Counted from the first letter of the stretch, positions 34,880 to 44,593 are shown. The stretch is 64,000 nt of DNA from Aeromicrobium phragmitis (GCF_003674095.1 NZ_RDBF01000002.1:124001-188000), one strand, 5' to 3'. Numbers and translations: made by a program. Notes: a model not told the origin generated them from the sequence alone.

Positions 34880-35790
34880 CCTGGGTGCTCTTGGCCGGAG
34901 CGGTGACCGGCTTGGCCGCTTTCTGGCTCGTGCTTCGTCTCGACCGGGGTTCTGGCACCGCCGCGGCGGAACTCGCGCGGCTCGACTCGATGCGCCACCG
35001 CTCGCGGAGCGATCGTTCGCTGTTGGCCGACCGTCGTCACCAGGAGGAGTCGGTACGGCTGCGGCGCTTCGGTGCTGAGCTTTCGTCGTTCATGTCAGCA
35101 CGCGGGTGGGAACTGCCCGCCTCGGTACGAGCGGATCTGTCCGTCATGGGACGGTCGCTCGAGGCGCACCTGGCCATGAGCGTGCTCGGCGCGCTCGCCG
35201 GCTTCCTCGCGCCGTTCGTCGTCGTCCTTCCGTTCGCCCTCGGGGACGGCTTCAGCATCACCATTCCGCTGTGGCTGTCCGTCGTGGGAGCGCTGGCCGG
35301 CGGCCTCCTGACCACCGCTCAGCTCAAGTCCGAAGCGGCCGAACGGCGGCGCGACTTCCGCCACGTGGTGAGCGCGTTCCTCGATCTCGTGGCGATGAAC
35401 CTCGCCGGCGGCCGAGGCGTGCCCGAGGCGTTGAGTGCAGCGGCCGGCGTGAGCGAGGGCTGGGCGATGATCCGGCTTCGTGACACCATGGAGTCCGCGC
35501 GGCTTCAGGGCGTGACTCCGTGGGCCGCGCTCGGGGAGCTCGGGGAGGATATGGACGTCAAGGAACTGCGCGATCTCGCGGCCGCCTTGGCGCTCGTCGC
35601 CGAGGACGGCGCGAAGGTCCGCGACTCGCTCTCCGCCCGAGCGGTCTCCATGCGGCAGCGCGAGCTCGCCGACACCGAAAGCCGTGCTCAGGAGAAGTCG
35701 CAGTCGATGCTCGTCGCGCAGTTGCTCCTCGCCCTCGGTTTCCTCGCCTTCCTCGTCTTTCCCGCCGTCGCTCAAATCATCGGTATCTGA
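34876..35790 (+). CDS. tadC: TadC pilus assembly membrane protein
   Basis: The 304-residue partner of TadB has an N-terminal helix and a helix pair near 95-140. An F-domain follows (HVVSAFLDLVAMNLAGGRGV, RLQGVTPWAALGELGEDMDV), and the last helix is at about 283-303. ATG 34876 overlaps the tadB stop. A longer upstream frame has no homology and is rejected. The pilin gene follows after 21 bases. Confidence 0.87.
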   Translation: MTWVLLAGAVTGLAAFWLVLRLDRGSGTAAAELARLDSMRHRSRSDRSLLADRRHQEESVRLRRFGAELSSFMSARGWELPASVRADLSVMGRSLEAHLAMSVLGALAGFLAPFVVVLPFALGDGFSITIPLWLSVVGALAGGLLTTAQLKSEAAERRRDFRHVVSAFLDLVAMNLAGGRGVPEALSAAAGVSEGWAMIRLRDTMESARLQGVTPWAALGELGEDMDVKELRDLAAALALVAEDGAKVRDSLSARAVSMRQRELADTESRAQEKSQSMLVAQLLLALGFLAFLVFPAVAQIIGI

Positions 35791-35811
35791 ACCTTACGAG
35801 AGGTCATCATC

Positions 35812-36030
35812 ATGTTCGTCCCCCTCCAATTCGCCCTGACCCTGCTCGGAGCGAAAGTCGACCGGGCTCGGCGGCTCGAAGGCGGTGCGTCCGCTGTCGA
35901 GTGGGTCATCATCGCCGCGATCGTCGTGGGCATCTGCCTCATCGTCGGCAACATTCTCCTGGGCGCGTTGCAGAACTCGGCCAGAAACATCGGTGATGAC
36001 ATCGAAAACCCGGGCATCGGCGGCGGCTGA
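35812..36030 (+). CDS. Flp pilin (type IVb prepilin)
   Basis: The 72-residue prepilin has a short basic leader ending RRLEGG, then ASAVEWVIIAAIVVGICLIV. Cleavage after G25 leaves glutamate at position 5 of the mature protein (E30), as prepilin peptidase requires, followed by one hydrophobic helix. The residue after E is tryptophan rather than the tyrosine common in Flp1. GAGAGG precedes ATG 35812. It should be the major subunit of the pilus made by the surrounding genes. The prepilin peptidase (TadV) is not in this operon and must lie elsewhere. Confidence 0.87.
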   Translation: MFVPLQFALTLLGAKVDRARRLEGGASAVEWVIIAAIVVGICLIVGNILLGALQNSARNIGDDIENPGIGGG

Positions 36031-36034
36031 CCCC

Positions 36035-36430
36035 GTGCCGCGCGACAGGCAGCGACGCGAAGAGGGCGCCAGCCCGATCGAGCTGGTGCTCTACATGCCG
36101 CTGCTCATGCTCGCCATCATCGCGACGGTGCAGTTCGCGCTGATCTACCTGGGCAACCAGGCGGCGTCCGCCGCAGCGCGCGAGGCGTCGCGAGTGGCTC
36201 GAGTCACCGGCGACTTCCCGGCGGCCGAGCAGCGGGGTCTCAGCTACGCCCGCGATCTGGGCCGCGGCGTGTTGACCAACGCGACGGTCACCATCGAACC
36301 GGTCGGCGACACGCTGGTGCGTGCCACGGTGAGCGGCAACGCACCCCGGCTCGTTCCGATGTTCCCGGCGCCGACGGTCACCGAAGAGGTCCAGGGCCCG
36401 CTCGAACAGTTCCGGGAGGATGTGCCATGA
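36035..36430 (+). CDS. TadE-like pseudopilin
   Basis: The 131-residue protein starts with GTG 36035, four bases after the pilin stop. A short basic leader (RDRQRREEG) is followed by ASPIELVLYMPLLMLAIIAT, a pseudopilin-like processing site with glutamate at +5 and a single membrane helix. The C-terminal part is exposed and contains AREASRVARVTGDFPAAEQ. TadE-type proteins are minor pseudopilins needed for pilus assembly. Its end overlaps the next, related gene by four bases. Confidence 0.82.
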   Translation: MPRDRQRREEGASPIELVLYMPLLMLAIIATVQFALIYLGNQAASAAAREASRVARVTGDFPAAEQRGLSYARDLGRGVLTNATVTIEPVGDTLVRATVSGNAPRLVPMFPAPTVTEEVQGPLEQFREDVP

Positions 36431-36828
36431 GACGTCGTGGCGAGCGGGGATCGATGTCCGTCGAGGTCGTGCTGATGTTCCCCATCCTCATCGCCTTCAC
36501 CTTGCTGGTGGTGGCCGGCGGCCGCTACGTGACGGCACGCGTCGACATCGAGGCCGCTGCGCGCGATGCGGCACGCGCGGCATCGATGGAGCGCACCTAC
36601 CCGGCGGCGCAGAACGCCGCCCGGAGCATCGCCGCGTCATCGCTCAGCGGCGCGTCGGACTGCCAGGTCGCCGAGCTGAGCGGGAACTTCCGCTCCGGTG
36701 GCGTCGTGGACGTAACGCTCAACTGCGAGGTCAGCAACCGCGGGCTGGAACTCATCGGGTTGTCGGGAACCTACCGGCTCAGCGCCTCGGGCAGCGCGCC
36801 GATCGACACCTATCGGAGGACCGGATGA
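36427..36828 (+). CDS. Second TadE-like pseudopilin
   Basis: This 133-residue protein has the same plan as the gene before it: leader MRRRGERG, processing site SMSVEVVLMF with glutamate at +5, one membrane helix, then an external domain with two cysteines (DCQV and NCEV) that could form a disulfide. The ATGA overlaps at both ends show tight coupling. The two TadE-like genes may have arisen by duplication, but sequence similarity outside the N-terminus is low. Confidence 0.8.
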   Translation: MRRRGERGSMSVEVVLMFPILIAFTLLVVAGGRYVTARVDIEAAARDAARAASMERTYPAAQNAARSIAASSLSGASDCQVAELSGNFRSGGVVDVTLNCEVSNRGLELIGLSGTYRLSASGSAPIDTYRRTG

Positions 36829-37265
36829 TCCGTCATCGCCCTGATCGGCACATGGAACGCGGCGCCGCGACGGTCTTCGTCGTCGGCATGTCGATCGTGC
36901 TGCTCGTCTGCGCCGGGCTGGTCGTGGACGGCGGCATGGGTATCGCCGCCCGCATGCGCGTCGCCGACGACGCTGAACAGGCGTCCCGCGTCGCTGCCGA
37001 CTCGATCAACCTCGAGCTGCTGCGCGAGACCGGCGAGATCGCCATCAACCCCGCCCTGGCCCGGCAGCGCGCCGAGAGCTATCTGATGGACCGGGGGTAT
37101 AGCCCCGGACGCTTCGAGGTCCTTCCGGCCAGCGATCAATCAGTGCGTGTCGAAGTGCGCGGTACCAGCGAGACCTATCTACTGAAACTGATCGGCATCA
37201 ACTCCTACGAGGTCGCGGCACGAGCCACGTCCTCACCGCAGACTGGACCCGAGGGGGAGTCATGA
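36825..37265 (+). CDS. TadG-like pilus assembly protein
   Basis: The 146-residue protein begins with an ERGAATVFVVGM N-terminal motif and one membrane helix, then DGGMGIAARMRVADDAEQAS, as in the TadG/Tad domain family of the Flp locus. It is much shorter than Gram-negative TadG because it lacks the von Willebrand-like domain. It probably acts at the outer membrane face as a minor pilus component. The start overlaps the preceding stop, and the stop overlaps the LysM-SARP gene by four bases, tying that regulator to the pilus operon. Confidence 0.75.
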   Translation: MIRHRPDRHMERGAATVFVVGMSIVLLVCAGLVVDGGMGIAARMRVADDAEQASRVAADSINLELLRETGEIAINPALARQRAESYLMDRGYSPGRFEVLPASDQSVRVEVRGTSETYLLKLIGINSYEVAARATSSPQTGPEGES

Positions 37266-39955
37266 CACCCACCACGCCCGAACAGACCCGGGAGCCCGAG
37301 TCCACCGACCCCACCCGGTTCGCCCGCCGCGTCGCGGCGACACAGGCCGCGCCGCAGCGCAGCATCGGGGAGACGGTCGGTGCTGCCGTGGCGGTCCTGG
37401 CCATCGTCGTCGGCGTCCCGGTGGTGTTGATCGCGCTGGCCGGACCGCCGCCGATCCCCACCGGTGTGCCGTCGGTGCGCGACGCCGTACGTCAGTTGAG
37501 TTTCGAGGATCTCGTCGGCGTCCTCGTCGCGGTGGTGTGGTTGGCGTGGTTGTACTTCGTGGTCTGTCTCGCCGTCGAACTCGTGGCCACCTTGCGCGGT
37601 GGCATCGCCCGGAAACTGCCGCTCGCCGGGCCGATGCAGCGACTCGCTCGTGCGCTCATCGGTGCGCTGCTGCTCACCGGCGTCGTGGCCGGGCCCGCGC
37701 AGGCCGTATCCGCCAGTCCCTCGGTCGCGCCCGCCGCGCCGAGCATCGTCGCGACGACGCTCAGCGACGCGCAGGAGACCATCGCACAGGTGGACGAAGC
37801 CGAGCGGCAGGCGGAGGCCGCCCAGCTGGCTGACACCGAGGTCCCGGCGGGCGAGCTGCAGGGACGCAAGGTGTACACCGTGCAACCGCCCAACAACGGC
37901 TACTACGACAATCTCTGGGACATCGCCGAGCGTCACCTCGGCGACGGCCGGCGGTACCACGAGATCTACGAGCTCAACAAGGACCGCGTCCAGCCGGACC
38001 ACGGGCGGCTGGAACTCGCCCGGTTGATCCAGCCCGGCTGGCAGCTCGTGATGCCCGATGACGCCGTCGCCGTGCCGGTGGTGAGCGCTGAAGCTCCGGC
38101 GACGCCCGCCCCCGTGCCGACGGACGCGAATGTGGGTGTCGACAGCGAAGCGGCCGCCGATGCCGTGGAGGGCCGTGACGTCGCGGGCGTCGGCCTGCTC
38201 GCCGCCGGCGTGCTGGGCGCGCTGTTGGTGCGCCGGCGCCGGGCCCTCGGGCGCCGTCCCGATGACGACGCTCTCGATGCCGAGGCCACGTTGCTGATCA
38301 AGGCCTCGCCCGAGCGCTCCGAACATCTGGCGCGTGCGCTGCGACTGCTCGCACAGCAATGCCGCGAGCAGCGGACGGCGCTCCCGTCGGTGTACGCCGC
38401 ATCGGTCGATGACGACGCCGTCGAGCTGTGGCTTTCGCCGCCCTCGAACGAGGTCGTGCCGACATGGGAATCGGTCGACGACGGAGCTCGCTGGCGCATG
38501 AATATCGCGGATGTCGGCGACGTCGAGTCGGACGGTAGCGCGGTGCCGTACCCGGCGCTCGTCTCGCTCGGCGTCGACCCGGACGGTCGGGACGTCCTGC
38601 TCGACGTGGAGGCGGCCGGGGGCGTCATCGCGATCACCGGCGACAGCGTGCAAGCACGCCATGCCGCGACGGCCATCGCCGTTCAGGCGGCCACGTCGCC
38701 GTGGAGCGAGGCGGTGTCCGTCACCGCCGCCGGCGTCCCGGCCGACCTGGAGCAGATCGCTCCTGAGCGGCTGCACGTCACCCGCGATGTGAGCGCAGAA
38801 CTGCACTCGGTCCGAGCGCGAATCGACGAGTGGCGCGGTGATGTGCTGACCGGCCGACTGCGTCGTCGTGGGTCGGGCTCACGGCTGCTCGTCTGTGCCG
38901 ACGGCGTGGACGAGACACAGGCGGAGGCGCTGCGCGACGTGGTCGGACCCCAGCGGCAGGCGTTCTCCGTGGTCGTCGCAGGTGAGGTTCGAGGGGCGCG
39001 CTGGCAGTTGTCGATCGACGAGCACGGGGCGCTGCGCGCTCCCTTGCTGGATCTCACGGTGGACGCCAACAGGGTCACCGACGGTGAGGTCACCGCGCTG
39101 CTGGAGTTGTTCGACGCCGCCGCGTCGTCGACCGAGGACACCACCGGCGACGCCGAACTCGGCTTCCTCGCCCCCAGCCGCCTGCAGTCGGACCTGGACT
39201 GGAGCACCGCTCAGCGGCGGGTCGGCGTGCTCGGACCCATCGGACTGCGTGGGGTCGAGGCCATCGATGCGCAGCGCATCGACCAGGTGACCGAGATCGT
39301 GGTGCACCTTGCGCTGCATCCCGACGGCGTCCACCCGCACGCGCTCGCAGCCGCGGTGTGGCCGCGGGGGGTTCCGGCCGACGTGCGCGATGCGGCGATC
39401 GAGCGCGCCCGTGAGGTTCTGGGCGCCGACCATGACGGCGCGTACTTCTTGCGCGAGGGCGACGACGGGCGATTGACCCTCGCGCCCGGCGTCCTGGTGG
39501 ATTGGGACGTGTTCCGGAGCCTCGTGGCTCAGGCCCGCCAGAGCGGGGGCCGGGAGAAGGAGATCGACCTGTTGCGGCGGGCACTCGCACTGGTGCGGGG
39601 CGAACCGTTCGCCGAGGCGCCAGCGGGTCGCTACGCCTGGGTGGCCTATGAGGACCTGCGGCGGCAGATGGCCGTTCTCGTCGCCCGCACCGCCGTGCGT
39701 CTGTGTGCGCTCGTCGACGGCGATCCGGAGACGACCAGCTTCGCTGCGTCCGCGGGCCTGCGGGCCGTTCCCGGCCATCAGGGTCTGTGGCGTGAGCTGC
39801 TGCGCGCCAGCTACGCGGCAGAGGGAGTCGCCGGGGTGCGCCGTACCACCGACCAGATGGCCGAGGCGTTGCGCGCAGTGCCGATCGAGGCCGAGACCGA
39901 AGCCCTCCTCGACGAATTGGTGCCCAGCGAGCAGTCTCTTCCCGAGAGCGGCTGA
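37262..39955 (+). CDS. Membrane-spanning LysM / SARP-BTAD protein at the end of the Tad operon
   Basis: The 897-residue protein has four predicted membrane helices (about 40-61, 84-110, 131-150, 307-323). A LysM peptidoglycan-binding domain (about 203-265, YTVQPPNNGYYDNLWDIAER) lies between the third and fourth. The positive-inside pattern (RRV before helix 1, RGGIARK before helix 3, RRRRALGRR after helix 4) puts LysM outside and the C-terminus in the cytoplasm. The C-terminus ends in an OmpR-like winged helix (about 652-745) and a BTAD helical-repeat domain (about 750-893), the pair found in SARP regulators. The middle region (330-640) is unrecognised. The protein could sense the cell wall or pilus outside and act on DNA or proteins inside. 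It overlaps the TadG-like gene (ATGA). Similar LysM-BTAD proteins occur in other actinobacteria, to my knowledge without a defined role. Confidence 0.78.
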   Translation: MTPTTPEQTREPESTDPTRFARRVAATQAAPQRSIGETVGAAVAVLAIVVGVPVVLIALAGPPPIPTGVPSVRDAVRQLSFEDLVGVLVAVVWLAWLYFVVCLAVELVATLRGGIARKLPLAGPMQRLARALIGALLLTGVVAGPAQAVSASPSVAPAAPSIVATTLSDAQETIAQVDEAERQAEAAQLADTEVPAGELQGRKVYTVQPPNNGYYDNLWDIAERHLGDGRRYHEIYELNKDRVQPDHGRLELARLIQPGWQLVMPDDAVAVPVVSAEAPATPAPVPTDANVGVDSEAAADAVEGRDVAGVGLLAAGVLGALLVRRRRALGRRPDDDALDAEATLLIKASPERSEHLARALRLLAQQCREQRTALPSVYAASVDDDAVELWLSPPSNEVVPTWESVDDGARWRMNIADVGDVESDGSAVPYPALVSLGVDPDGRDVLLDVEAAGGVIAITGDSVQARHAATAIAVQAATSPWSEAVSVTAAGVPADLEQIAPERLHVTRDVSAELHSVRARIDEWRGDVLTGRLRRRGSGSRLLVCADGVDETQAEALRDVVGPQRQAFSVVVAGEVRGARWQLSIDEHGALRAPLLDLTVDANRVTDGEVTALLELFDAAASSTEDTTGDAELGFLAPSRLQSDLDWSTAQRRVGVLGPIGLRGVEAIDAQRIDQVTEIVVHLALHPDGVHPHALAAAVWPRGVPADVRDAAIERAREVLGADHDGAYFLREGDDGRLTLAPGVLVDWDVFRSLVAQARQSGGREKEIDLLRRALALVRGEPFAEAPAGRYAWVAYEDLRRQMAVLVARTAVRLCALVDGDPETTSFAASAGLRAVPGHQGLWRELLRASYAAEGVAGVRRTTDQMAEALRAVPIEAETEALLDELVPSEQSLPESG

Positions 39956-39985
39956 CGTCGCGGCAGTGGGCTTCGATACCGTCGC

Positions 39986-40040
39986 GGGCGGTGGGGACGC
40001 GTCCGTCGTCGTGTGACGTACGAACGCTGTCCCACCGCCC
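39986..40040. terminator. Bidirectional terminator between the Tad operon and eccC
   Basis: GGGCGGTGGGGAC (39986-39998) pairs with GTCCCACCGCCC (40029-40040) with one bulged base, in the gap between convergent genes. Confidence 0.65.
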
Positions 40041-40070
40041 TGCCTCGTTGGGGCGCGACGTTCGACGAAC

Positions 40071-43000
40071 TCACTCCGCCGTCGGCACCTGCAGTGTCCG
40101 AAGGACCCCGTCGCCGAGGTGGGCCAGCACCCGACCGGCCTGTGCCTGCTGCCCGATCGAGCTGCGCGGGATCCGCACGCCGATGAGCTCGCTGTCGGTG
40201 GAGGACTGTGCGGCGGTCACGACACCTTGGCGCCCCTTCATGTCCACCTGCCAGCCGCTGAAGCCGCTGCCGATCTCGCTCGAATCGCCCCCGATGACGA
40301 TCGCTCGGCCGAGGTCGGCCGCGCGGCGCTGGAGCGACTTCAGGTAGTCCTTCGCCGGGATGTCCTTGAGCAGTTCGGCGTCGTCCACGATCAGGACGAC
40401 GTGTCCATCACCGTCCATGAGCGGGGCCAGCGTCGCTTCGTCCAGATCCGTGTCAGTGAGCACCGCGCGAACCCCTTCGCGTCCCTCCAGCGCGCGCAAG
40501 GGGGAGGGGCGCGGCGTGGCGACCACGAGTTCGGCCCCGCCGCGCAGCAGGGATTCGGCCAGCGACAGCAGCACGGTGGAGCGGCCCGAGCGCGGCGGTC
40601 CGCCGACGATCGCGACCGGAGTACGAGCGAGGTCGAGGCCCAGAGCGGTGAGCTCGTCGCCGCCGACGCCCGCGAGCGCCCACAACGGCGGCAGCGGATC
40701 GGGCTCGACGAGGCGCAGGGCTTCGTCGACGGTGATGCGGGTGGGCAGCACGTCGACGCGGAAGGGACGCTGTTCCCGGGGTACGGAGGCGTGGCGGTCG
40801 CGCGCCGCCGCGGCCATGGCGCGCAGCGCGGCACCTTGGGACTGACCGCCCGGGTCGCCGTCGAGCAGCGCGATCTGCAGCTCGATCCCGGACTCGGAGC
40901 GGAACGCCCGCCCGTCGGGGATCTCCTCGGGCATCGTGCGCGGCTGCAGTCCCAGCAGCGACCAGTCCGCTCGGTCGGGCAGACGCAGGCCGATCTTGTT
41001 CTCGAGCAGCGAGCCCATCCGGGCGTTCACGAGCTGCCGGTCGCCCGTGATGATCAGGTGCAGACCTGCCGAGGCGCCCTCGCGCAGGAACGTGAAGATC
41101 TGATCCTGCAGCGCACCGTTGTCGGCATCGGCCAGGGCGCCGAGGAATCCCTCCCACCGGTCGATCATGAACACGATGTGCGGCGGGCGTTCGGCGACAT
41201 CGTCGGCGGCGCGAAGCTCGTCGAGGTCCGCGTATCCGCTCGCGGCCAGCAGCTCCTGGCGTCGGCGCAGCTCGGCCGAGAGCCGAGCGAACAGCCGGTT
41301 CGCTCGGTCGGGCTGGATGCGCTGTACCACGGCACCGCAGTGCGGGACGTCGGCGAGCGGGAGCAGAGCGCCGTTACCGCAGTCGAGCGCGTACAGGTGC
41401 ACGTCGGCAGGGCTCGTCAGCTCGGCGATCGACCCGGCGATCGCGCGGAGTGCCTGCGATCGGCCCGAGCGCGGGCCACCGACGACCGCCAGATGCGAGA
41501 AGTCCGCCAGATCGATCGTGGCAGGCCGTCGCGCCTGCTGCGCCGGAATGTCCTCCATCCCGAAGGGCAAGGCGGCGATGTCGCCGCGGGAGGCGGTGGT
41601 CGGCTGGGCGAGGAGCTCGCTGAGCCGCACGTCCGTCGTCAAGGCCGGGAGCCAGGGGCTGTGCTGCTCGGGGATGCCGAGGGCGCCGTTCGCCTCACGG
41701 ATCGCGCTGACGAGCACCGTGAGGTCGGTGATCTCCGCGTCGTCGGTCACCTCGACCTTGGGTTTGACGGGAGCGGGCTGCGGCAGCGCGTGAAGCTCCA
41801 GCCTGGTGATCCAGGGGGCGGCCGCCTGCGCATTCGCCACGCCCGGGCGTCGACCGCCGACGCGCCCGGACTGGAACGGCACCAGACTGTTGGCCCCGAG
41901 CCGCACGTAGGCGCGGCCTGGTGTGCTCTTGGCGATCTTCCCGGCGTCAGGCGCATCGATGACATCGTTGCTCTCGGAGGCGTCGGTGACGCGCAGCGCG
42001 ATCCGCAGGTTGGTGTTCGCGCGGATCTCGGGGGAGACCACTCCCGACGGTCGCTGCGTCGCCAAGATGAGGTGGATCCCGAGCGAACGGCCGCGCTGGG
42101 CGATGTTGACGAGTCCTGCGACGAAGTCGGGCAACTCGCGAGCGAGCGAGGCGAACTCGTCGATGACGATCAGCAGGCGGGGGATGGGCGCGAGTTCGGG
42201 GCGTTTGGCCTGGAGGTCGACGTAGTCCTCGAGGTCCTTGGCGCCCGCGTCGCCGAGCAGATGCTCGCGCCGGGTCAGTTCGGCGCCCAGAGACACGAGC
42301 GCCCGTTCGACCAGGTGGGTGTCGAGGTCGGTGACCATGCCGACGGTGTGCGGCAGATCGACGCAGTCCTTGAAGGCGGCACCGCCCTTGTAGTCCACCA
42401 GGACGAAGGTCATCCCGTCGGGACGGTTCGCCACCGCCAACGAGGCGACGATGGTCTGCAGGAGCTCGGACTTGCCGGCGCCCGTCGTGCCGGCGACCAG
42501 ACCGTGGGGCCCGTCGCGGCGCAGGTCGATGGCGAACGGGCCGTCGAGTGAGACGCCCACGGTCGCCTCGGTGGAGCGCGGTTGCAGCAGCCAGCGAGTC
42601 CGGATCTGCTCGGGCGTGGGGGGCTCGATGCCGAGGACCTCGGTGAGCCGGGCGGCGGTCGGCAGGACGGCATCGTCGTCGCCACCGGAAATGTCGCGCA
42701 GAGGAGCCAAGGCGCGCGAGACCCGGTCGAGCCACTCGTCCTCCACGAGATCGGGCGTGATGTTGTCGACCACCGTGGTCCGTTGCTGCCGCAACGTGAT
42801 GCCCTGCTGGGTCTCCACCACCACCGCGCTGGCTTCCTCGGGAAGTAACCGTTCGTCGCTGTCGAGGCAGATCGCATAGATCCCGAGCTTGGGGCCCTGC
42901 TTGAGCAGCGACACGACGCCCGGAAGCGAGCGCAGACGCCGGGCGCCGTCGAACACGACCACGATGTCGGGCGCCTGGAGCTTCGAGCCCACCTTGGAGG

Positions 43001-44522
43001 TCGCCTGCTGCCGGGCCGCCAGGATCGCCGACAGCTCGGCGACACGCCGAGCCGAGGTCTCGGTGTCGAGCCCGAGCGTGACGACGGTGTCCTGTCCCTC
43101 CTGGGGGCGGGCGTGCGGCAGCCAGCGCATCCATTCCCAGGCCGAAGCCTGCTCGCCGGAGGTGAGAACGTACAGCTGCGTGTCGTGCGGGCTCTGCAGG
43201 GTGGCGATCTGGGCGACCGCCCACATCGCCAGGCGACGGGGGAGGTCGTCGTAGCCGGCAATGCCGATCACGCCGCGGTCGCGTAGCGACACCGTGATCG
43301 GGACGTCGAACGCCGTGCGCTGGGAGCTGCGGCGGTGTTCCAGCTGATTCGGATCGTCGACCGTGACTTCCGACGGCAGGTCGCCCACGCCGAGCCGGAG
43401 CGAAAGGTAGTCCGGGTCGTCGGTCCGGCGCTCCCACAGCCGCGACCGCGGACCGTGCGCGATCAGCAAGGTGAGCGCCGGATCGGGCGCCTCGAGCCGC
43501 CGTGCCAGACGCTCGTCGACTACGGCCTGCTCGACGTCGGCCTCCACGTCGGCCTTCTTCTGGCGATACTCGGCGAGCTGCTGGCGGTAACTCGTCTTGC
43601 CCTGCTTCTTGCCCTGAATGTACGAACCGAGCAGCATCATCGGCGAGAAGACCGCCATCGTGAGCATGTACCAGCGCTGGAAGATCAGCGCGAGGCTCAC
43701 GCCCATGATGATGGGCATCATCATGGTGAGCCACGGCAGGCCGCTGCGGCTCTGCTCCTTGGGCTCGGCAGGAAGGCGGAACTTGGTCTGTCGCTCGGGA
43801 GCCAGGAGCCGAGGCGGACGGTTGTAGTCGAGCCAGCCGGGCTCGGCCGACGGCTCGAGGGCCGCGTCGGGAGCGGTGACTTCCTCGAGTTCGAACAGGC
43901 TCTGACCGATCGCGAGCTGGGCGCCGACCGGCCAGTCCTGCGCCGACTCCTCCAGCGGGGCGCGGTCCAGCGACAGCGGTGAGTCGGCTAGCGGGAAGAG
44001 CTCGGCGAGGACCTCACCGGCGCCCTCGGTCGCGCGAACGCGCACGTGCCCGCGCGCATCGACCTCGACGTGGGCGACCACCGGCGGAATTCGGCCGTCG
44101 TCGAGCCGCACGGCACACGTGCGATCCGAGCCGATGGTCACCTCGCCCATGGAGAGCCGGTGCACGGCGCCGGCACCCGGGCCCGCGACCACGCGCAGTT
44201 CGACGAGCCCCTCGGGCTCGTCGACGATCGAGGCGGCGGGATCGCCGAGCGACAGCAGCGACCCGACCGTGATGCCCGACTCGGCGAACGGTTGAGCCGG
44301 ATCGAGCGGCTCACCACGCAGGTAGACGTCGGTCGCTGCGCTGGTCACGCGGCCTTGCCTGCGGGCATCGAGGGAAACCACGCTCGCACTGGCGGTGGCT
44401 TCGCCCATGGCGGTCAGGACCTGATCGATCACATCACTGACCGGAGTCGAGTCCTCCGCGTCGATCAACAGATCCCGTGCGGCACCGACACGAGTATTGA
44501 CCACGGTGATCTCGACACGCAT
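40071..44522 (-). CDS. eccC: Type VII secretion ATPase, FHA-EccC/EssC-type
   Basis: The 1483-residue membrane ATPase is the motor of WXG100-protein export. Residues 1-95 form a ubiquitin-like N-terminal domain. An FHA-like domain follows at about 107-216, with the phospho-binding arginine position not clearly kept (TIGSDRTC). Two helices (about 263-281, 284-302) anchor the protein. Three FtsK/SpoIIIE domains follow. The first has intact Walker A GTTGAGKS (K684) and Walker B LLIVIDEFASL. In the second and third the Walker A lysine is arginine (GGPRSGRS near 1021, GGPPRSGRS near 1314). Only domain 1 should hydrolyse ATP. The FHA front end recalls EssC of Firmicutes rather than mycobacterial EccC. 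It is divergent from a lipoprotein, a secreted protein and a WXG100 gene. No EccB, EccD, EccE or mycosin is adjacent. Confidence 0.9.
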   Translation of the reverse strand: MRVEITVVNTRVGAARDLLIDAEDSTPVSDVIDQVLTAMGEATASASVVSLDARRQGRVTSAATDVYLRGEPLDPAQPFAESGITVGSLLSLGDPAASIVDEPEGLVELRVVAGPGAGAVHRLSMGEVTIGSDRTCAVRLDDGRIPPVVAHVEVDARGHVRVRATEGAGEVLAELFPLADSPLSLDRAPLEESAQDWPVGAQLAIGQSLFELEEVTAPDAALEPSAEPGWLDYNRPPRLLAPERQTKFRLPAEPKEQSRSGLPWLTMMMPIIMGVSLALIFQRWYMLTMAVFSPMMLLGSYIQGKKQGKTSYRQQLAEYRQKKADVEADVEQAVVDERLARRLEAPDPALTLLIAHGPRSRLWERRTDDPDYLSLRLGVGDLPSEVTVDDPNQLEHRRSSQRTAFDVPITVSLRDRGVIGIAGYDDLPRRLAMWAVAQIATLQSPHDTQLYVLTSGEQASAWEWMRWLPHARPQEGQDTVVTLGLDTETSARRVAELSAILAARQQATSKVGSKLQAPDIVVVFDGARRLRSLPGVVSLLKQGPKLGIYAICLDSDERLLPEEASAVVVETQQGITLRQQRTTVVDNITPDLVEDEWLDRVSRALAPLRDISGGDDDAVLPTAARLTEVLGIEPPTPEQIRTRWLLQPRSTEATVGVSLDGPFAIDLRRDGPHGLVAGTTGAGKSELLQTIVASLAVANRPDGMTFVLVDYKGGAAFKDCVDLPHTVGMVTDLDTHLVERALVSLGAELTRREHLLGDAGAKDLEDYVDLQAKRPELAPIPRLLIVIDEFASLARELPDFVAGLVNIAQRGRSLGIHLILATQRPSGVVSPEIRANTNLRIALRVTDASESNDVIDAPDAGKIAKSTPGRAYVRLGANSLVPFQSGRVGGRRPGVANAQAAAPWITRLELHALPQPAPVKPKVEVTDDAEITDLTVLVSAIREANGALGIPEQHSPWLPALTTDVRLSELLAQPTTASRGDIAALPFGMEDIPAQQARRPATIDLADFSHLAVVGGPRSGRSQALRAIAGSIAELTSPADVHLYALDCGNGALLPLADVPHCGAVVQRIQPDRANRLFARLSAELRRRQELLAASGYADLDELRAADDVAERPPHIVFMIDRWEGFLGALADADNGALQDQIFTFLREGASAGLHLIITGDRQLVNARMGSLLENKIGLRLPDRADWSLLGLQPRTMPEEIPDGRAFRSESGIELQIALLDGDPGGQSQGAALRAMAAAARDRHASVPREQRPFRVDVLPTRITVDEALRLVEPDPLPPLWALAGVGGDELTALGLDLARTPVAIVGGPPRSGRSTVLLSLAESLLRGGAELVVATPRPSPLRALEGREGVRAVLTDTDLDEATLAPLMDGDGHVVLIVDDAELLKDIPAKDYLKSLQRRAADLGRAIVIGGDSSEIGSGFSGWQVDMKGRQGVVTAAQSSTDSELIGVRIPRSSIGQQAQAGRVLAHLGDGVLRTLQVPTAE

Positions 44523-44564
44523 GCGCCCAGCATACGGTTGCGCGGGCCGCGCCGACTGCCAGAA

Positions 44565-44593
44565 TTCGACGCAGGAGCGGGAGACGCTAGGCT
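44565..44593 (+). promoter_or_regulatory. Leaderless promoter of the lipoprotein gene at 44601
   Basis: TTCGAC (44565-44570) and TAGGCT (44588-44593) are 17 bases apart. The -10 ends seven bases before ATG 44601 and no ribosome site is present, so transcription probably starts at the ATG. The divergent eccC start is 79 bases away. Confidence 0.55.

Noticed and set aside
40119..42551. 810-codon plus-strand open frame opposite eccC
   Set aside because: Composition is that of an antisense shadow; eccC motifs (Walker A and B, FtsK domains) are on the minus strand.
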